64,000 nucleotides of DNA from Kocuria palustris (GCF_007666205.1 NZ_VDOR01000002.1:248001-312000), one strand, 5' to 3'. Shown: positions 35,720-43,904, counted from the stretch's first letter. A program made the numbers and translations. Notes: a model not told the origin generated them from the sequence alone.

Positions 35720-35878
35720 GTGACGGCCGCTCTTCCGCCCGAGGCATGGCGGCCTGCCGGGACGAGGCCGCCGACGGCCGCCGGCTCCGCCGCGGAGCCT
35801 CGGCCCGGTGCCTCCCGGTGCCCAGACCGGAGGCGGGAGAGCGTGACCCCCTGTCCGAGAGCGATGGCGCGCCCATGA
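35720..35878 (+). CDS. Possible leaderless 52-residue upstream ORF before the sigma gene
   Basis: GTG 35720 lies 6 nt after a TAGGAT hexamer (35708-35713), exactly the leaderless arrangement used elsewhere in the window. The frame runs 52 codons and its TGA overlaps the sigma gene's ATG (ATGA at 35875-35878). The product is Arg/Pro/Ala-rich with no recognisable domain. G/C at third positions is about 81%, below its neighbours, so it may be a translated leader rather than a conserved protein. An alternative is that the sigma protein starts at ATG 35746 in the other frame, over the same bases. Confidence 0.4.
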   Translation: MTAALPPEAWRPAGTRPPTAAGSAAEPRPGASRCPDRRRESVTPCPRAMARP

Positions 35879-38724
35879 ACCCTCAGCACGAGCATCCCGA
35901 CCGGAGCGGCGAGCCGCAGGCAGACGACCTGCCCGCCGCCCCCGGCGATGGCGCGCGCCCTGGGGCCGGTCCTCAGGACGCGGGAGCCCCGGCGGATCCG
36001 GCCGAGCCGGCGCGGCAGGCCGGGTTCGAGGACCCGCAGGCCGAGGACGAGCCCCTGGCCGATGAGGTGCTGCTCGAATCGGCCCGTGCCGGCGACGACG
36101 GCTCCTACGCCGCGCTGTACGAGCGGCACCGATCGACTGCGCTGAACGTGGCGCGGATGCACACGCGCAATCTCCACGACGCGGAGGACCTCGTCTCGGA
36201 GGCCTTCGCCCGGGTGCTCAGCGTCATCCGCCGCGGCGGCGGCCCGCGCAAGCACATGCGCAGCTACCTCGTCACCACCATCGGGCGCCTGGCCGTCGAC
36301 CACGGCCTGGCCCAGGGGCGGGTGCGGCCCTCGGACGACGAGCACGAGCTGGATCGGCCCGAGGAGTTCGACGACGTCGTGGTGCGCCAGTGCGAGGCCG
36401 CCGCCGTCGCCAGCGCCTACGGATCGCTGCCGGAGCGGTGGCAGGCCGTCCTGTGGCACACCGAGGTCGAGGAGATGAAGCCGGCCGCGGCCGCCGAGGA
36501 GCTGGGCATCAGCCCGAACGCGGTCTCCGCGCTGGCCAAGCGGGCCAGGGAGGGTCTGCAGAGCGCCTATCTCCAGGCCCAGGTCTCCGCCGAGGCCACC
36601 AACGCCTGCCCCGAGTTCGCCGGCGATCTCGGGTCGTTCGTCTCGGGCAGCCTGGCCTCGCGCCGCAGGACGCAGCTGCAGCAGCACCTCGACGAATGCC
36701 CGCGCTGCACGGCCGAGTACCTCCAGCTCGAGGACACGGGCGTCGGCATGCGGGTCTGGGTCCTGCCCGTGCTGGCCGCGCTGCCGCTGTGGGGCACGGA
36801 GTCCAAGGTCCTCGCAGCGCTGCTGGCCTCCGGAACGGGCCTGGCGGCCCCCGACGCCGGAGGGCCGGCCGAGGAGTCCGCGGCCGCCGGGGCTGCGGAG
36901 CCCGCCTCGGGCGATCCCGCCGGGGCCGAGGCCGGTGCGGATGCCGGGCCCGGCGACCCGGCGGCCGCGGCCGGTGCCGGAGCCGCAGGAGCGGGCTCCG
37001 AGAAGGCCGGCGGCACCGCCGGTGGTGCCGGGGCGGGTGCCGGTGCCGGCATCGCCGGCGGGATCGGGCTCAAGGTCGCCGTGGGCGCGATGGCCGCGGC
37101 GGCCGCCGTCTCGTTCGTCGGACTCGGAGTGATCACCCTCGTGCAGGACGACGAGGGCGGGGCCACGACGCTCGGCGGGCTGCCGTTCCCCGCCGGCGAG
37201 GGCTCGGCGGACGGCTCGGACGACGACGAGACCGCCGAGAGCGAGGAGCGCGACACCTCCGACGGCTCCCTGTTCGGCGACGCGGACGACGACTCCCGGG
37301 GCGTCATGCTGCGACGGGAGCCCACTGCCGCGCCCGAGAGCCCGAGCCCGGGAGATGCCGAGTCCTCCTCGGACGGGCTCCTGGCCTTCGGCGGCGGGGC
37401 CGGCGACGGCGCTCAGGGCGATGCCCCCGGCCCGGGGAGCGAGAACGCGGCCGACCCGTCCGAAGGCGGGGAGCAGGGCAGTGCGGACGGCGCCGCCGCG
37501 CCGGCCGAGTCCGAGACCGGCGGCGGCACCGGGCTCTCCGCCGGGGGCGAGGGGGCGGCGCCCGCACCCGCAGAGGGCGACCCGGCTCCGTCCCGGCCCG
37601 ACGGCGCGGGAGACGGGGCTGCCGAAGGCGGCTCCGCCGCAGAGGACCGCCGGCCGGCGGAGGCCGAGGAGGGCGGCGGCATCGGGGCGGCAGGCCCGCC
37701 GCCGCGCGGTGAGGAGGGCGTCGAGCAGGCCCCGCCCGGCGAGGGCGGGGACGCGGGCGCGCAGGACTCCGGGACCGGAGGGGCCGCGCCCGAGGAGACG
37801 GGCGGCCCGGGGGCGGGAGACGAGGCTCCCGGCGACCCGGGCCCCCGGCCGGACAGCGAGGCCGATGCGCTCCTTCCGACCGCGGACCCGGGGGCCGACG
37901 CGCCGGGCAGCGCCGAGCCCGCCGAGTCCGCTCCGAGCGGCGAGACAGCCGAGGCGGAGGCCCCTGCTGATGACACTGCCGCGGCCAGCGAGGAGGATGC
38001 CGGCTCGGCGATGCCCCCGGCCGATGCCGATGGTGAACCGGCTCCGGAGCCGGGGCCCGAGCCGGAACCTGCGCCCGCTCCGAACCCGGAGCCTGAACCG
38101 GAGCCGGCCCCTGGACCGGGTTCGGAGCGGTCGGCTGACGCTGGTGCCGCCCCGCGCCCGGAGCCGGCTCCCGAGCCCACCCCCGACCCGGCCCCGGAGC
38201 CCAGCCCGGAGGCCACGTCGGAACCCGCGCCGCAGCCGAGCGGGGAGCCCTCGCCCGAGCCCGACCCGCGCCCGGAGCCGTCGCCCGAGCCGAGCCCGGG
38301 ACCGTCGCGCGAGCCGAGTGCGGAACCGACCGCGCCGGCCCCCGACCCCACCACGACCCCGGCGCCCGCCCCTGAGCCCGGGTCCGAGCCGTCTCCGACG
38401 CCCACCCCCGCGCCGACGCCCGAGCCCGCTCCTGCGCCGGCACCCGAACCCACCGCGACGCCGACACCCGCCCCAGAGCCGTCGCCCGAGCCGACCCCGC
38501 CGCCCCCGTCGGAGCCCGCTCCCGAGCCGACCCCGGAGCCCACCGCTCCGGTGCCGTACGACGGAGGGACGGATCCCGGGCGGCCGCCGGCCTCCGAGGG
38601 CGGGAGCACGTGGATCTGGGTGCCCCGTTCGGAATGGGATGTGCTCTGGCAGACGCTCTTCCCGGACCTGGACGGATACTGGGCCCCGGCCCCGAATACG
38701 TCGGGCGGGGGAACAGCCGGCTGA
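35875..38724 (+). CDS. ECF-type sigma factor fused to zinc-finger anti-sigma-like region, membrane segments and long Pro/Glu-rich tail
   Basis: 949 residues. After a disordered start, sigma region 2 spans about 65-135 (DEVLLESARAGDDGSYAALYERHR ... DAEDLVSEAFARVL) and region 4 about 175-235 (LPERWQAVLWHTEVEEM ... ELGISPNAVSALAKRAREGL). A zf-HC2-like anti-sigma motif follows: a Cys at about 244 and HLDECPRC at about 270. Hydrophobic stretches at about 290-320 and a clear helix at about 402-422 (VAVGAMAAAAAVSFVGLGVI) would anchor it. The remaining 520 residues are acidic, then PEP-type repeats (about 720-895), then a Trp-rich end (STWIWVPRSEWDVLW). It may be a membrane-held sigma with an outside sensor. 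ATG 35875 is chosen for overlap with the upstream ORF; ATG 35746 is possible. Confidence 0.85.
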   Translation: MNPQHEHPDRSGEPQADDLPAAPGDGARPGAGPQDAGAPADPAEPARQAGFEDPQAEDEPLADEVLLESARAGDDGSYAALYERHRSTALNVARMHTRNLHDAEDLVSEAFARVLSVIRRGGGPRKHMRSYLVTTIGRLAVDHGLAQGRVRPSDDEHELDRPEEFDDVVVRQCEAAAVASAYGSLPERWQAVLWHTEVEEMKPAAAAEELGISPNAVSALAKRAREGLQSAYLQAQVSAEATNACPEFAGDLGSFVSGSLASRRRTQLQQHLDECPRCTAEYLQLEDTGVGMRVWVLPVLAALPLWGTESKVLAALLASGTGLAAPDAGGPAEESAAAGAAEPASGDPAGAEAGADAGPGDPAAAAGAGAAGAGSEKAGGTAGGAGAGAGAGIAGGIGLKVAVGAMAAAAAVSFVGLGVITLVQDDEGGATTLGGLPFPAGEGSADGSDDDETAESEERDTSDGSLFGDADDDSRGVMLRREPTAAPESPSPGDAESSSDGLLAFGGGAGDGAQGDAPGPGSENAADPSEGGEQGSADGAAAPAESETGGGTGLSAGGEGAAPAPAEGDPAPSRPDGAGDGAAEGGSAAEDRRPAEAEEGGGIGAAGPPPRGEEGVEQAPPGEGGDAGAQDSGTGGAAPEETGGPGAGDEAPGDPGPRPDSEADALLPTADPGADAPGSAEPAESAPSGETAEAEAPADDTAAASEEDAGSAMPPADADGEPAPEPGPEPEPAPAPNPEPEPEPAPGPGSERSADAGAAPRPEPAPEPTPDPAPEPSPEATSEPAPQPSGEPSPEPDPRPEPSPEPSPGPSREPSAEPTAPAPDPTTTPAPAPEPGSEPSPTPTPAPTPEPAPAPAPEPTATPTPAPEPSPEPTPPPPSEPAPEPTPEPTAPVPYDGGTDPGRPPASEGGSTWIWVPRSEWDVLWQTLFPDLDGYWAPAPNTSGGGTAG

Positions 38725-38747
38725 GTCAGCCGGTTGCCGACTGACGG

Positions 38748-38768
38748 GGGCCCGCTCGGCGCGGGCCC
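38748..38768 (+). terminator. Terminator after the sigma gene
   Basis: GGGCCCGC (38748-38755), TCGGC loop, GCGGGCCC (38761-38768), 24 nt after the stop; a shorter GTCAG/CTGAC repeat lies just before it. Confidence 0.6.
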
Positions 38769-38851
38769 GCCCGCAAGCGGCTGAGGCCCGCAGACCGGGC
38801 GCACGACCGACGTGGCCCGCCCGGGGCCGATCGAGAGGAAGACCTTCGCGG

Positions 38852-39727
38852 ATGCACCGACATTTCAACGGCCTGAAGACCGCAGCCCTGCTCGGCGGGA
38901 TGTGGGGGCTGCTCATCCTGATCGGCTACGGGCTGGCGGTGAGCTCGGGCAGCTCCGTGTTCATCCTGCTGTTCGCGCTCATCGGGCTCGGGACCACGGC
39001 CTACAGCTATTGGAACAGCGACAAGCTCGCGCTGCGCTCCATGCGCGCCGTCGAGGTCTCCGAGCAGCAGGCGCCGTGGCTCCACGCCACCGTCCGCGAG
39101 CTCTCCGATCGCGCCCAGCAGCCCATGCCGCGGCTCTACGTCTCGCCGACGTCGAGCCCCAATGCCTTCGCGACCGGCCGCAATCCGCAGAACTCGGCCG
39201 TGTGCGTGACCGAGGGCATCCTCCAGCTGCTCAGCCAGCGCGAGCTGCGCGGCGTTCTGGGGCACGAGCTGCAGCACGTCTACAACCGCGACATCCTCAC
39301 GTCGTCGGTGGCCGCGGCGATCTCGGGCATCATCACCTCGATCGCCCAGTTCCTCCAGTTCGCCGCGGTCTTCGGCCGCGGCGGGGACGAGCGCGGCAAT
39401 CCGCTGGCGGCCCTGGCCGTGGCCTTCCTGGCGCCGGTCGGGGCGAGCGTGATCCAGATGGCGATCTCGCGGACCCGCGAGTTCGACGCGGACGAGGCCG
39501 GCGCCCGGCTCACCGGGGACCCGCTGGCCCTGGCCAGCGCGCTGAACAAGATCGAGCACGGGGTGAACGCCAGGCCGCTGTCCACCGGGGACCAGTCCGT
39601 GGTCAACACGTCGTCGATGATGATCGCCAATCCGTTCCGCGGCGGCGGCCTGTCCCGCATGTTCAGCACCCACCCGCCCACGGCCGAGCGCATCCAGCGG
39701 CTGCAGGGCATGGTCGAGAACGGCTGA
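38852..39727 (+). CDS. htpX: Membrane zinc metalloprotease HtpX
   Basis: 291-residue M48-family protease for membrane-protein quality control. Two N-terminal helices (about 10-28 and 31-50), catalytic zinc motif LGHELQHVYNRD (HExxH at about 130), two more helices, then SRTREFDADEAGARLTG with the third zinc ligand Glu, and the final STHPPTAERIQRL typical of HtpX. ATG 38852 follows an AGAGGA that is rather far away (about 13 nt), so the start is slightly uncertain. Faces yajQ tail to tail. Confidence 0.95.
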   Translation: MHRHFNGLKTAALLGGMWGLLILIGYGLAVSSGSSVFILLFALIGLGTTAYSYWNSDKLALRSMRAVEVSEQQAPWLHATVRELSDRAQQPMPRLYVSPTSSPNAFATGRNPQNSAVCVTEGILQLLSQRELRGVLGHELQHVYNRDILTSSVAAAISGIITSIAQFLQFAAVFGRGGDERGNPLAALAVAFLAPVGASVIQMAISRTREFDADEAGARLTGDPLALASALNKIEHGVNARPLSTGDQSVVNTSSMMIANPFRGGGLSRMFSTHPPTAERIQRLQGMVENG

Positions 39728-39757
39728 CCCGGGGACACGGCGGAGCCGCACGCACGA

Positions 39758-39790
39758 GGGCGGCCGGGAGCATCGCGCTCCCGGCCGCCC
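39758..39790. terminator. Bidirectional terminator between htpX and yajQ
   Basis: A 14-bp perfect stem (39758-39771 with 39777-39790) and ATCGC loop between convergent genes. Confidence 0.8.
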
Positions 39791-39829
39791 CTCGTATGTG
39801 CTCGACGGCGCCGCCGTGCGGCCCGCCCG

Positions 39830-40321
39830 TCAGCGGAAGTTGATGAACTGCAGGTCCACGTCGAGGTCCTTGCCCTTGAGCAGGGCGATCGTGGCCTGGA
39901 GGTCGTCGCGGGACTTCGAGGAGACGCGCAGCTCGTCGCCCTGGATCGTGGCCTTGACGCCCTTGGGGCCCTCGTCGCGCACGATCCTGGTGATCTTCTT
40001 GGCCTCGTCCTGGGCGATGCCCTCCTTGATCGAGGACTCGATCCGGTACTCCTTGCCCGAGGCATAGGGCTCGCCCGGGTCCAGGGACTTGAGGGAGATC
40101 CCGCGCTTGGCCAGCTTGGACTGGAAGACGTCGAGCACGGCCTTGGCGCGCTCCTCCGAACTGGCCTTGACGAGGATCTTCTCGCCGGAGAAGTCGATCT
40201 CTGCTCCCACGCCGCGGAAGTCGTAGCGCTGGGCGACCTCCTTCTGCGCCTGGTTCATCGCATTGGACACCTCCTGCTTGTCGACCTTGCTCACGACGTC
40301 GAAGGTGGAATCGCTGGCCAT
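39830..40321 (-). CDS. yajQ: YajQ-family nucleotide-binding protein
   Basis: 163 residues, full length for the family. [21 protein letters not shown] at the start, AQRYDFRGV, and the closing [12 protein letters not shown] are diagnostic. Some homologues bind cyclic di-GMP and act through transcription factors; whether this one does is not visible in sequence. ATG 40321 has AGGAGG at 6 nt. It stands alone between a terminator and a 209-nt divergent upstream region. Confidence 0.94.
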   Translation of the reverse strand: MASDSTFDVVSKVDKQEVSNAMNQAQKEVAQRYDFRGVGAEIDFSGEKILVKASSEERAKAVLDVFQSKLAKRGISLKSLDPGEPYASGKEYRIESSIKEGIAQDEAKKITRIVRDEGPKGVKATIQGDELRVSSKSRDDLQATIALLKGKDLDVDLQFINFR

Positions 40322-40436
40322 GGTGCGCCTCCTGGGGCTCGGGTCATCGGAGCAGACCTCGGCGTCGGCATCCGCGGCAACAAGTCATCGCGGTTGCCGA
40401 ACGGCCTCGGACGGGCTCCGGGGGCATCTCCCGCGT

Positions 40437-40503
40437 GATCACGGGCCTTTCGGGCCCCAGTCTAGGAGCCGTGATCGAATCGTGATGCAGCCCTCATGAT
40501 TCG
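40437..40503. promoter_or_regulatory. Two inverted repeats in the yajQ/40531 divergent intergenic
   Basis: GATCACGG (40437-40444) pairs with CCGTGATC (40469-40476). Next to it, CGAATCGTGATG (40476-40487) and CTCATGATTCG (40493-40503) form a near-palindrome with a 5-nt spacer. A/T content is locally raised. Placement between divergent genes suggests operators; no regulator can be named. Confidence 0.35.
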
Positions 40504-40530
40504 CACAGGTGAACGTCGGAGCATGGAGAC

Positions 40531-40773
40531 ATGGACCTGATCGACAAGCCCGCAGCAGCGCGCGCCGGGGCAGCGCACCTCCGCCGGCCCCCGTCCACCG
40601 GCCGCCGCGACCCCCGGTTGGACGGCGTCGCCGAAGAGCTCGCACAGGCCGTGGCCCGCGGCGACGTCTCGCGCGAGCAGGCCGATGCCTTCCTGGCCCG
40701 GCTGACTCCGAGGGCCGAGCGCCCTCGACCGCGGGGAGCCTCCTCGTCGGGGGATTTGGCCCGCGGGCGGTGA
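40531..40773 (+). CDS. Small hypothetical protein
   Basis: 80 residues, hydrophilic, Arg/Ala-rich with a predicted helical middle (LDGVAEELAQAVARGDVSREQADAFLARL, about 32-60) between disordered ends. No signal peptide or membrane segment. GGAG lies just before the ATG. It does not match a family I recognise; the helix-only middle is faintly like short regulators of the FlgM/anti-sigma kind, which is not enough for a call. It sits 65 nt before tRNA-Tyr. Confidence 0.5.
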   Translation: MDLIDKPAAARAGAAHLRRPPSTGRRDPRLDGVAEELAQAVARGDVSREQADAFLARLTPRAERPRPRGASSSGDLARGR

Positions 40774-40838
40774 TTCAGTAAAGTTGCAGTGCTCCCGCAC
40801 AGGGAGCATCTCCTGCGCCGGTCCGCCGGCGCGGTCGC

Positions 40839-40920
40839 GGCAGATTACCCGAGCGGCCAAAGGGGGCTGACTGTAAATCAGCTGGCACTGCCTTCGGGGG
40901 TTCGAATCCCTCATCTGCCA
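40839..40920 (+). tRNA. tRNA-Tyr (anticodon GTA)
   Basis: The 7-bp acceptor stem pairs 40839-40845 with 40913-40919, discriminator A at 40920, and CCA is not encoded. The anticodon GTA is at 40873-40875 in loop CTGTAAA. A long variable arm (class II) and a normal GGTTCGAATCC T-arm are present. Confidence 0.97.
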
Positions 40921-40946
40921 CCCGAGGTCCTCATGCTGCAGGACCC

Positions 40947-40986
40947 GACGGACGCCCCGGATCCCATGGGATCCGGGGCGTCCGTC
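40947..40986 (+). terminator. Terminator after tRNA-Tyr, perfect 40-nt palindrome
   Basis: Two 20-nt arms (40947-40966 and 40967-40986) are exactly complementary; the centre contains CCCATGGG. It lies 27 nt after the tRNA. Confidence 0.75.
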
Positions 40987-41125
40987 GTCTCGGCGCGGAC
41001 CGGCCCCGGGGACGACCGCGGCGGCCCGGCCGCCTTCGCAGCCCCCGTCCGGCGCGGAGGGCGGCGCGTCCACCGAGGGCGAACCGGGCCTGACGCGATC
41101 TCCACCGGTCCGTAGGGTGAGTGCC

Positions 41126-41515
41126 ATGGCTACCGTTGAGATCACCCAGGAGAACCTGCAGGAGACCCTCACCCAGAACGACATCGTCCTGCTGGACTGG
41201 TGGGCCGACTGGTGCGGCCCCTGCAAGCAGTTCGCACCCACGTTCGAGGCGTCCTCGGAGAAGCACCAGGACGTGGTGCACGGCAAGGTCGACACCGAGG
41301 ACCAGCAGATGCTGGCCGCCTCTGCCCAGATCAGCTCGATCCCCACGCTCATGGCCTTCCGGGAGGGCGTGCTCGTCTTCTCCCAGGCCGGTGCGCTGCC
41401 CGAGTCGAGCCTCGACGAGGTCGTCGAGGCCGTGAAGGGCCTGGACATGGAAGAGGTCCACCAGAAGGTCGCCGAGCAGCAGGCCGAGGCCGAGTCGGGC
41501 GACGACCGGTCCTGA
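41126..41515 (+). CDS. trxA: Thioredoxin
   Basis: 129 residues, thioredoxin fold with the active-site WADWCGPCKQF (about residues 26-36) and the cis-proline region ISSIPTLMAF (about 69-78). A 20-residue Gln/Glu/Ala-rich C-terminal extension goes beyond the classic 105-110 residue length. The start ATG 41126 is preferred over GTG 41117 because TAGGGT (41113-41118) ends 7 nt before it and overlaps the GTG; the message is probably leaderless. Monocistronic, closed by a strong terminator. Confidence 0.93.
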   Translation: MATVEITQENLQETLTQNDIVLLDWWADWCGPCKQFAPTFEASSEKHQDVVHGKVDTEDQQMLAASAQISSIPTLMAFREGVLVFSQAGALPESSLDEVVEAVKGLDMEEVHQKVAEQQAEAESGDDRS

Positions 41516-41580
41516 GGCCGCCGACCGGCCGCCGACGCCCGTGCGGCGGCGGCATGGCAGCGACCCCGATCCGCAGAACA

Positions 41581-41618
41581 CGGCGAAGGGCGCCCCCGAG
41601 CGGGGGCGCCCTTCGCCG
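41581..41618. terminator. Bidirectional terminator between trxA and the VIT1-type gene
   Basis: Complementary arms 41581-41597 and 41602-41618, a stem of about 17 bp with a tiny loop, between convergent genes. Confidence 0.8.
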
Positions 41619-41675
41619 TGCCTGGATCCGGCTCGCGTCCGCTGCCGGCTCACGGCGCGTCCTCGGCCGGAGGCC

Positions 41676-42425
41676 TCACATGCCGACGAGGGCGCCGATC
41701 GCGTAGGTGATCGCCAGGGCCGCGCCTCCGCCGAGCACCAGCCGGGCGACTGCGCGCATCCGGTGCGGAGCCCCGCCCAGATGCGCGCCCAGCCAGCCGG
41801 TCAGTGCCAGCGCCGCCAGCACGGCGACGAAGGTCAGCGGCACGGCGATCGACGCCGGCGGCAGGAGGATGGCCAGCGCCGGCAGGAGGGCGCCCAGCGT
41901 GAAGGCCAGCCCGGAGGAGACGGCCGCGCCGATCGGGGAGGGGATGTCCTCGGCGTCGAGCCCCAGCTCGATGTCCAGGTGGGCGCTCAGGGCGTCGGCC
42001 GCCGTCAGCTCCGTCGCGGCCTGCAGCGCGGTCGGCCTCGACAGGCCCTTGGCCTCGAGCAGGCCGGCGAGCTCGTGCAGCTCGGCCTGCGGCATCTGCT
42101 TGAGCTCGTCCCTCTCCCGGTCGATGAGGGCCTTCTGCGAGTCGGTCTGCGAGGACACCGAGACGTACTCGCCCAGCGCCATCGACAGAGCCCCGGCGCT
42201 CACGGATGCGAAGGCCGCCAGCGCGAGCCACCCCTTGTCCGTGGTGGCGCCCGCGATGCCCACCAGGGTGGCGGCCACCGAGATGATGCCGTCGTTCGCC
42301 CCCAGCACCCCGGCCCGCAGGCGGTTCATCCGCTCGCCGTAGCCCTCGAGCTGAGGCTCGGGGTGCTCGGCGACGACCTCGTCGTCCTGCTCGGGCATGG
42401 GGGAGGGAGTGGCTGCGGCGCTCAT
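41676..42425 (-). CDS. VIT1/CCC1-family transporter (iron/manganese)
   Basis: 249 residues. Five helices with the family first-helix motif MNRLRAGVLGANDGIISVAATLVGIAGA (about 33-60) and GALSMALGEYVSVSSQTDSQ (about 78-97) leading into the cytoplasmic Glu-rich metal-binding loop (RDELKQMPQAELHELAGLLEAKG). Members move Fe2+ or Mn2+ out of the cytosol; which metal is not decidable here. The start at ATG 42425 gives the normal length; longer frames upstream overlap the glycosylase gene region. Confidence 0.9.
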   Translation of the reverse strand: MSAAATPSPMPEQDDEVVAEHPEPQLEGYGERMNRLRAGVLGANDGIISVAATLVGIAGATTDKGWLALAAFASVSAGALSMALGEYVSVSSQTDSQKALIDRERDELKQMPQAELHELAGLLEAKGLSRPTALQAATELTAADALSAHLDIELGLDAEDIPSPIGAAVSSGLAFTLGALLPALAILLPPASIAVPLTFVAVLAALALTGWLGAHLGGAPHRMRAVARLVLGGGAALAITYAIGALVGM

Positions 42426-42513
42426 GAGGCCGATGCAACTCCGGTCCGGCCGGCCTGTCCAGACAGGACAGCCTGTGCTGACCTGTCCGCTCGGCGCATG
42501 TCCCGGCGCGGGC

Positions 42514-43545
42514 TCAGCGCTGCCGGTGGTCCTCCGGGGCCAGCCGCGGGCCCCTGCGCTGCGCGGACCAGCTCGAGCCGTGCAGCAGGCGCACGACGCG
42601 CTGCCGGTGCCCCTTCCAGGGCTCGAGGATCCGGAGCATCCGGGCGTCGTCGCCGCGGCGCCCGTCGAAGTACTCGGTGACGTGATGGGCGAGGTGGTAG
42701 TCGAGCACGCTGATCCGATCGGGATCCCCATGGCTGACCTGCAGGGTCTCGGCGATGGTCCAAGGACCCACTCCCGGCAGCGATGCGAGCGCCCGCTCGA
42801 GCTCCTCGTCCGGGGGGCGCCGGTCCCAGCGCGCCAGCGCCGCGGCGCGGCTCGCGACGACCTGCAGCGTGCGCGAGCGGGCGGGATCGACCCCGGCGCG
42901 GTGCCATGACCACGACGGGATGCGTCGCAGCCGCTCGGGCGCGGGCAGCACGGCCATCCCCTTCGGAGCGGGCCCCGGTGCGGGGTCGCCGTGGGCGCGC
43001 GCGAGCCAGCGCTGCTCCCGGACGGCCTCGTGGCCCGTGACGCGCTGCTCCAGCACGGCGCTCACGAGCGCGTCGTACAGCCGGCCCGTGGAGATCAGCC
43101 GCAGCCCCGGGCTGTCATGGCGGGATCGGCGCAGCTGCTCGGGAAGCAGCGACCACGAGGCGGAGTCCTCGAAGGCCCTCCAGTCGTCGTCCTGCCCGCA
43201 CCACCGCGGCGCCTCCTCGAGGAAGGCCGCAGCGCCCGCCCCCCAGGCGTCGACCACGACGTCGCGGCGCAGCGGGTCGAGGTCCCCGGCGCGGGAGAAC
43301 CGCGCCGTGACCGGGGTATCGCCCACGCGCGCGGTGATCCAGACGCGGTCCCGGGACTCCGCGCGAGCCGTGGTGTGGCGCTCGCCGCGGGTCAGTGGGC
43401 CGAGCGACTGCGCGAGATCCAGCGGGCCGTCGGGGCTCCAGCGCCGCCGGCGGCCCCCGTCGGCGCGCGGGGCCGCGAGGGCCTCGGGCGCCGATGCCGC
43501 GGCAGCGAGCCCCGTGCGGTCGGCGGGGGAGAGGGTGCTGGACAT
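42514..43545 (-). CDS. HhH-GPD DNA glycosylase (AlkA/3-methyladenine type)
   Basis: 343 residues. The helix-hairpin-helix and catalytic segment is LPGVGPWTIAETLQVSHGDPDRISVLDYHLAHHV (about 254-288), where LDYHL contains the catalytic aspartate; ISTGRLYDALVSAVLEQRVTG is the preceding substrate-side helix. No iron-sulfur cysteines are present, so it is an AlkA-like base-excision enzyme rather than Nth/MutY. The N-terminal 130 residues are less conserved. The start at 43545 is uncertain; the frame is open to 43602. Confidence 0.88.
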   Translation of the reverse strand: MSSTLSPADRTGLAAAASAPEALAAPRADGGRRRRWSPDGPLDLAQSLGPLTRGERHTTARAESRDRVWITARVGDTPVTARFSRAGDLDPLRRDVVVDAWGAGAAAFLEEAPRWCGQDDDWRAFEDSASWSLLPEQLRRSRHDSPGLRLISTGRLYDALVSAVLEQRVTGHEAVREQRWLARAHGDPAPGPAPKGMAVLPAPERLRRIPSWSWHRAGVDPARSRTLQVVASRAAALARWDRRPPDEELERALASLPGVGPWTIAETLQVSHGDPDRISVLDYHLAHHVTEYFDGRRGDDARMLRILEPWKGHRQRVVRLLHGSSWSAQRRGPRLAPEDHRQR

Positions 43546-43642
43546 GGCGATGATCGTGGCACGAGCCGCCGACAGCGCAGCGCTCGGGGTGTCTCTGCTC
43601 ACGATGGCCGCCGGGCCCCGCCGGAGGAGGGCGCCCGTGCGC

Positions 43643-43900
43643 TAGGCTGAGCCGACCATTCCGGTCCGATCCCTGGATCTGTCGTGCACCGACGTCGCAT
43701 CGCCGGTGCTCAGCGGCCCGCCGAGGCCGCGCGAGTCCCACCGCACCCGCTCCGGCCCTCTTCGAGGCCGGCTGCCGTGCGGTTCACGGCGCAGGACGCC
43801 GTCCGCACTCGGGGAGCACCGGAGCCATGTGCAGCCCACTTCCGGAGACCGCATCGACTGCGGGGCTTCGTCGTGCGCTCTACCCCCGTGAGGAGCTCGG
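43643..43900 (+). promoter_or_regulatory. Promoter and 250-nt leader of the DEAD-box helicase gene
   Basis: TAGGCT (43643-43648) is a good -10, but the helicase ATG is 253 nt away, so this mRNA has a long 5' leader, unlike most genes here. The leader contains GCACCG/CGGTGC (about 43684-43708) and a CGGCC-TC/GA-GGCCG stem (about 43758-43775), and ends in a short ORF that overlaps the start codon. Long leaders on cold-inducible DEAD-box genes often regulate expression; that role is inferred. Confidence 0.5.
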
Positions 43901-43904
43901 ATGA
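43827..43904 (+). CDS. Possible 25-residue leader peptide overlapping the helicase start
   Basis: ATG 43827 with GGGGAG/GGAG upstream opens 25 codons (MCSPLPETASTAGLRRALYP...), whose TGA overlaps the helicase ATG (ATGA at 43901-43904). Only about 64% of third positions are G/C, so it does not look like a conserved protein; if translated, it may couple or tune helicase translation. Confidence 0.35.
   Translation: MCSPLPETASTAGLRRALYPREELG

Noticed and set aside
35653-35745. Upstream extension of the sigma factor to ATG 35653
   Set aside because: It lies before the only good promoter (TAGGAT at 35708) and would begin outside the transcript; its sequence is Arg-rich and featureless.
38030-38560. 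Pro/Glu repeat region considered as a tandem DNA repeat or CRISPR-like array
   Set aside because: The repetition is at the protein level (PEP-type units of varying codons) within one open frame; no constant-length DNA repeat with spacers exists.
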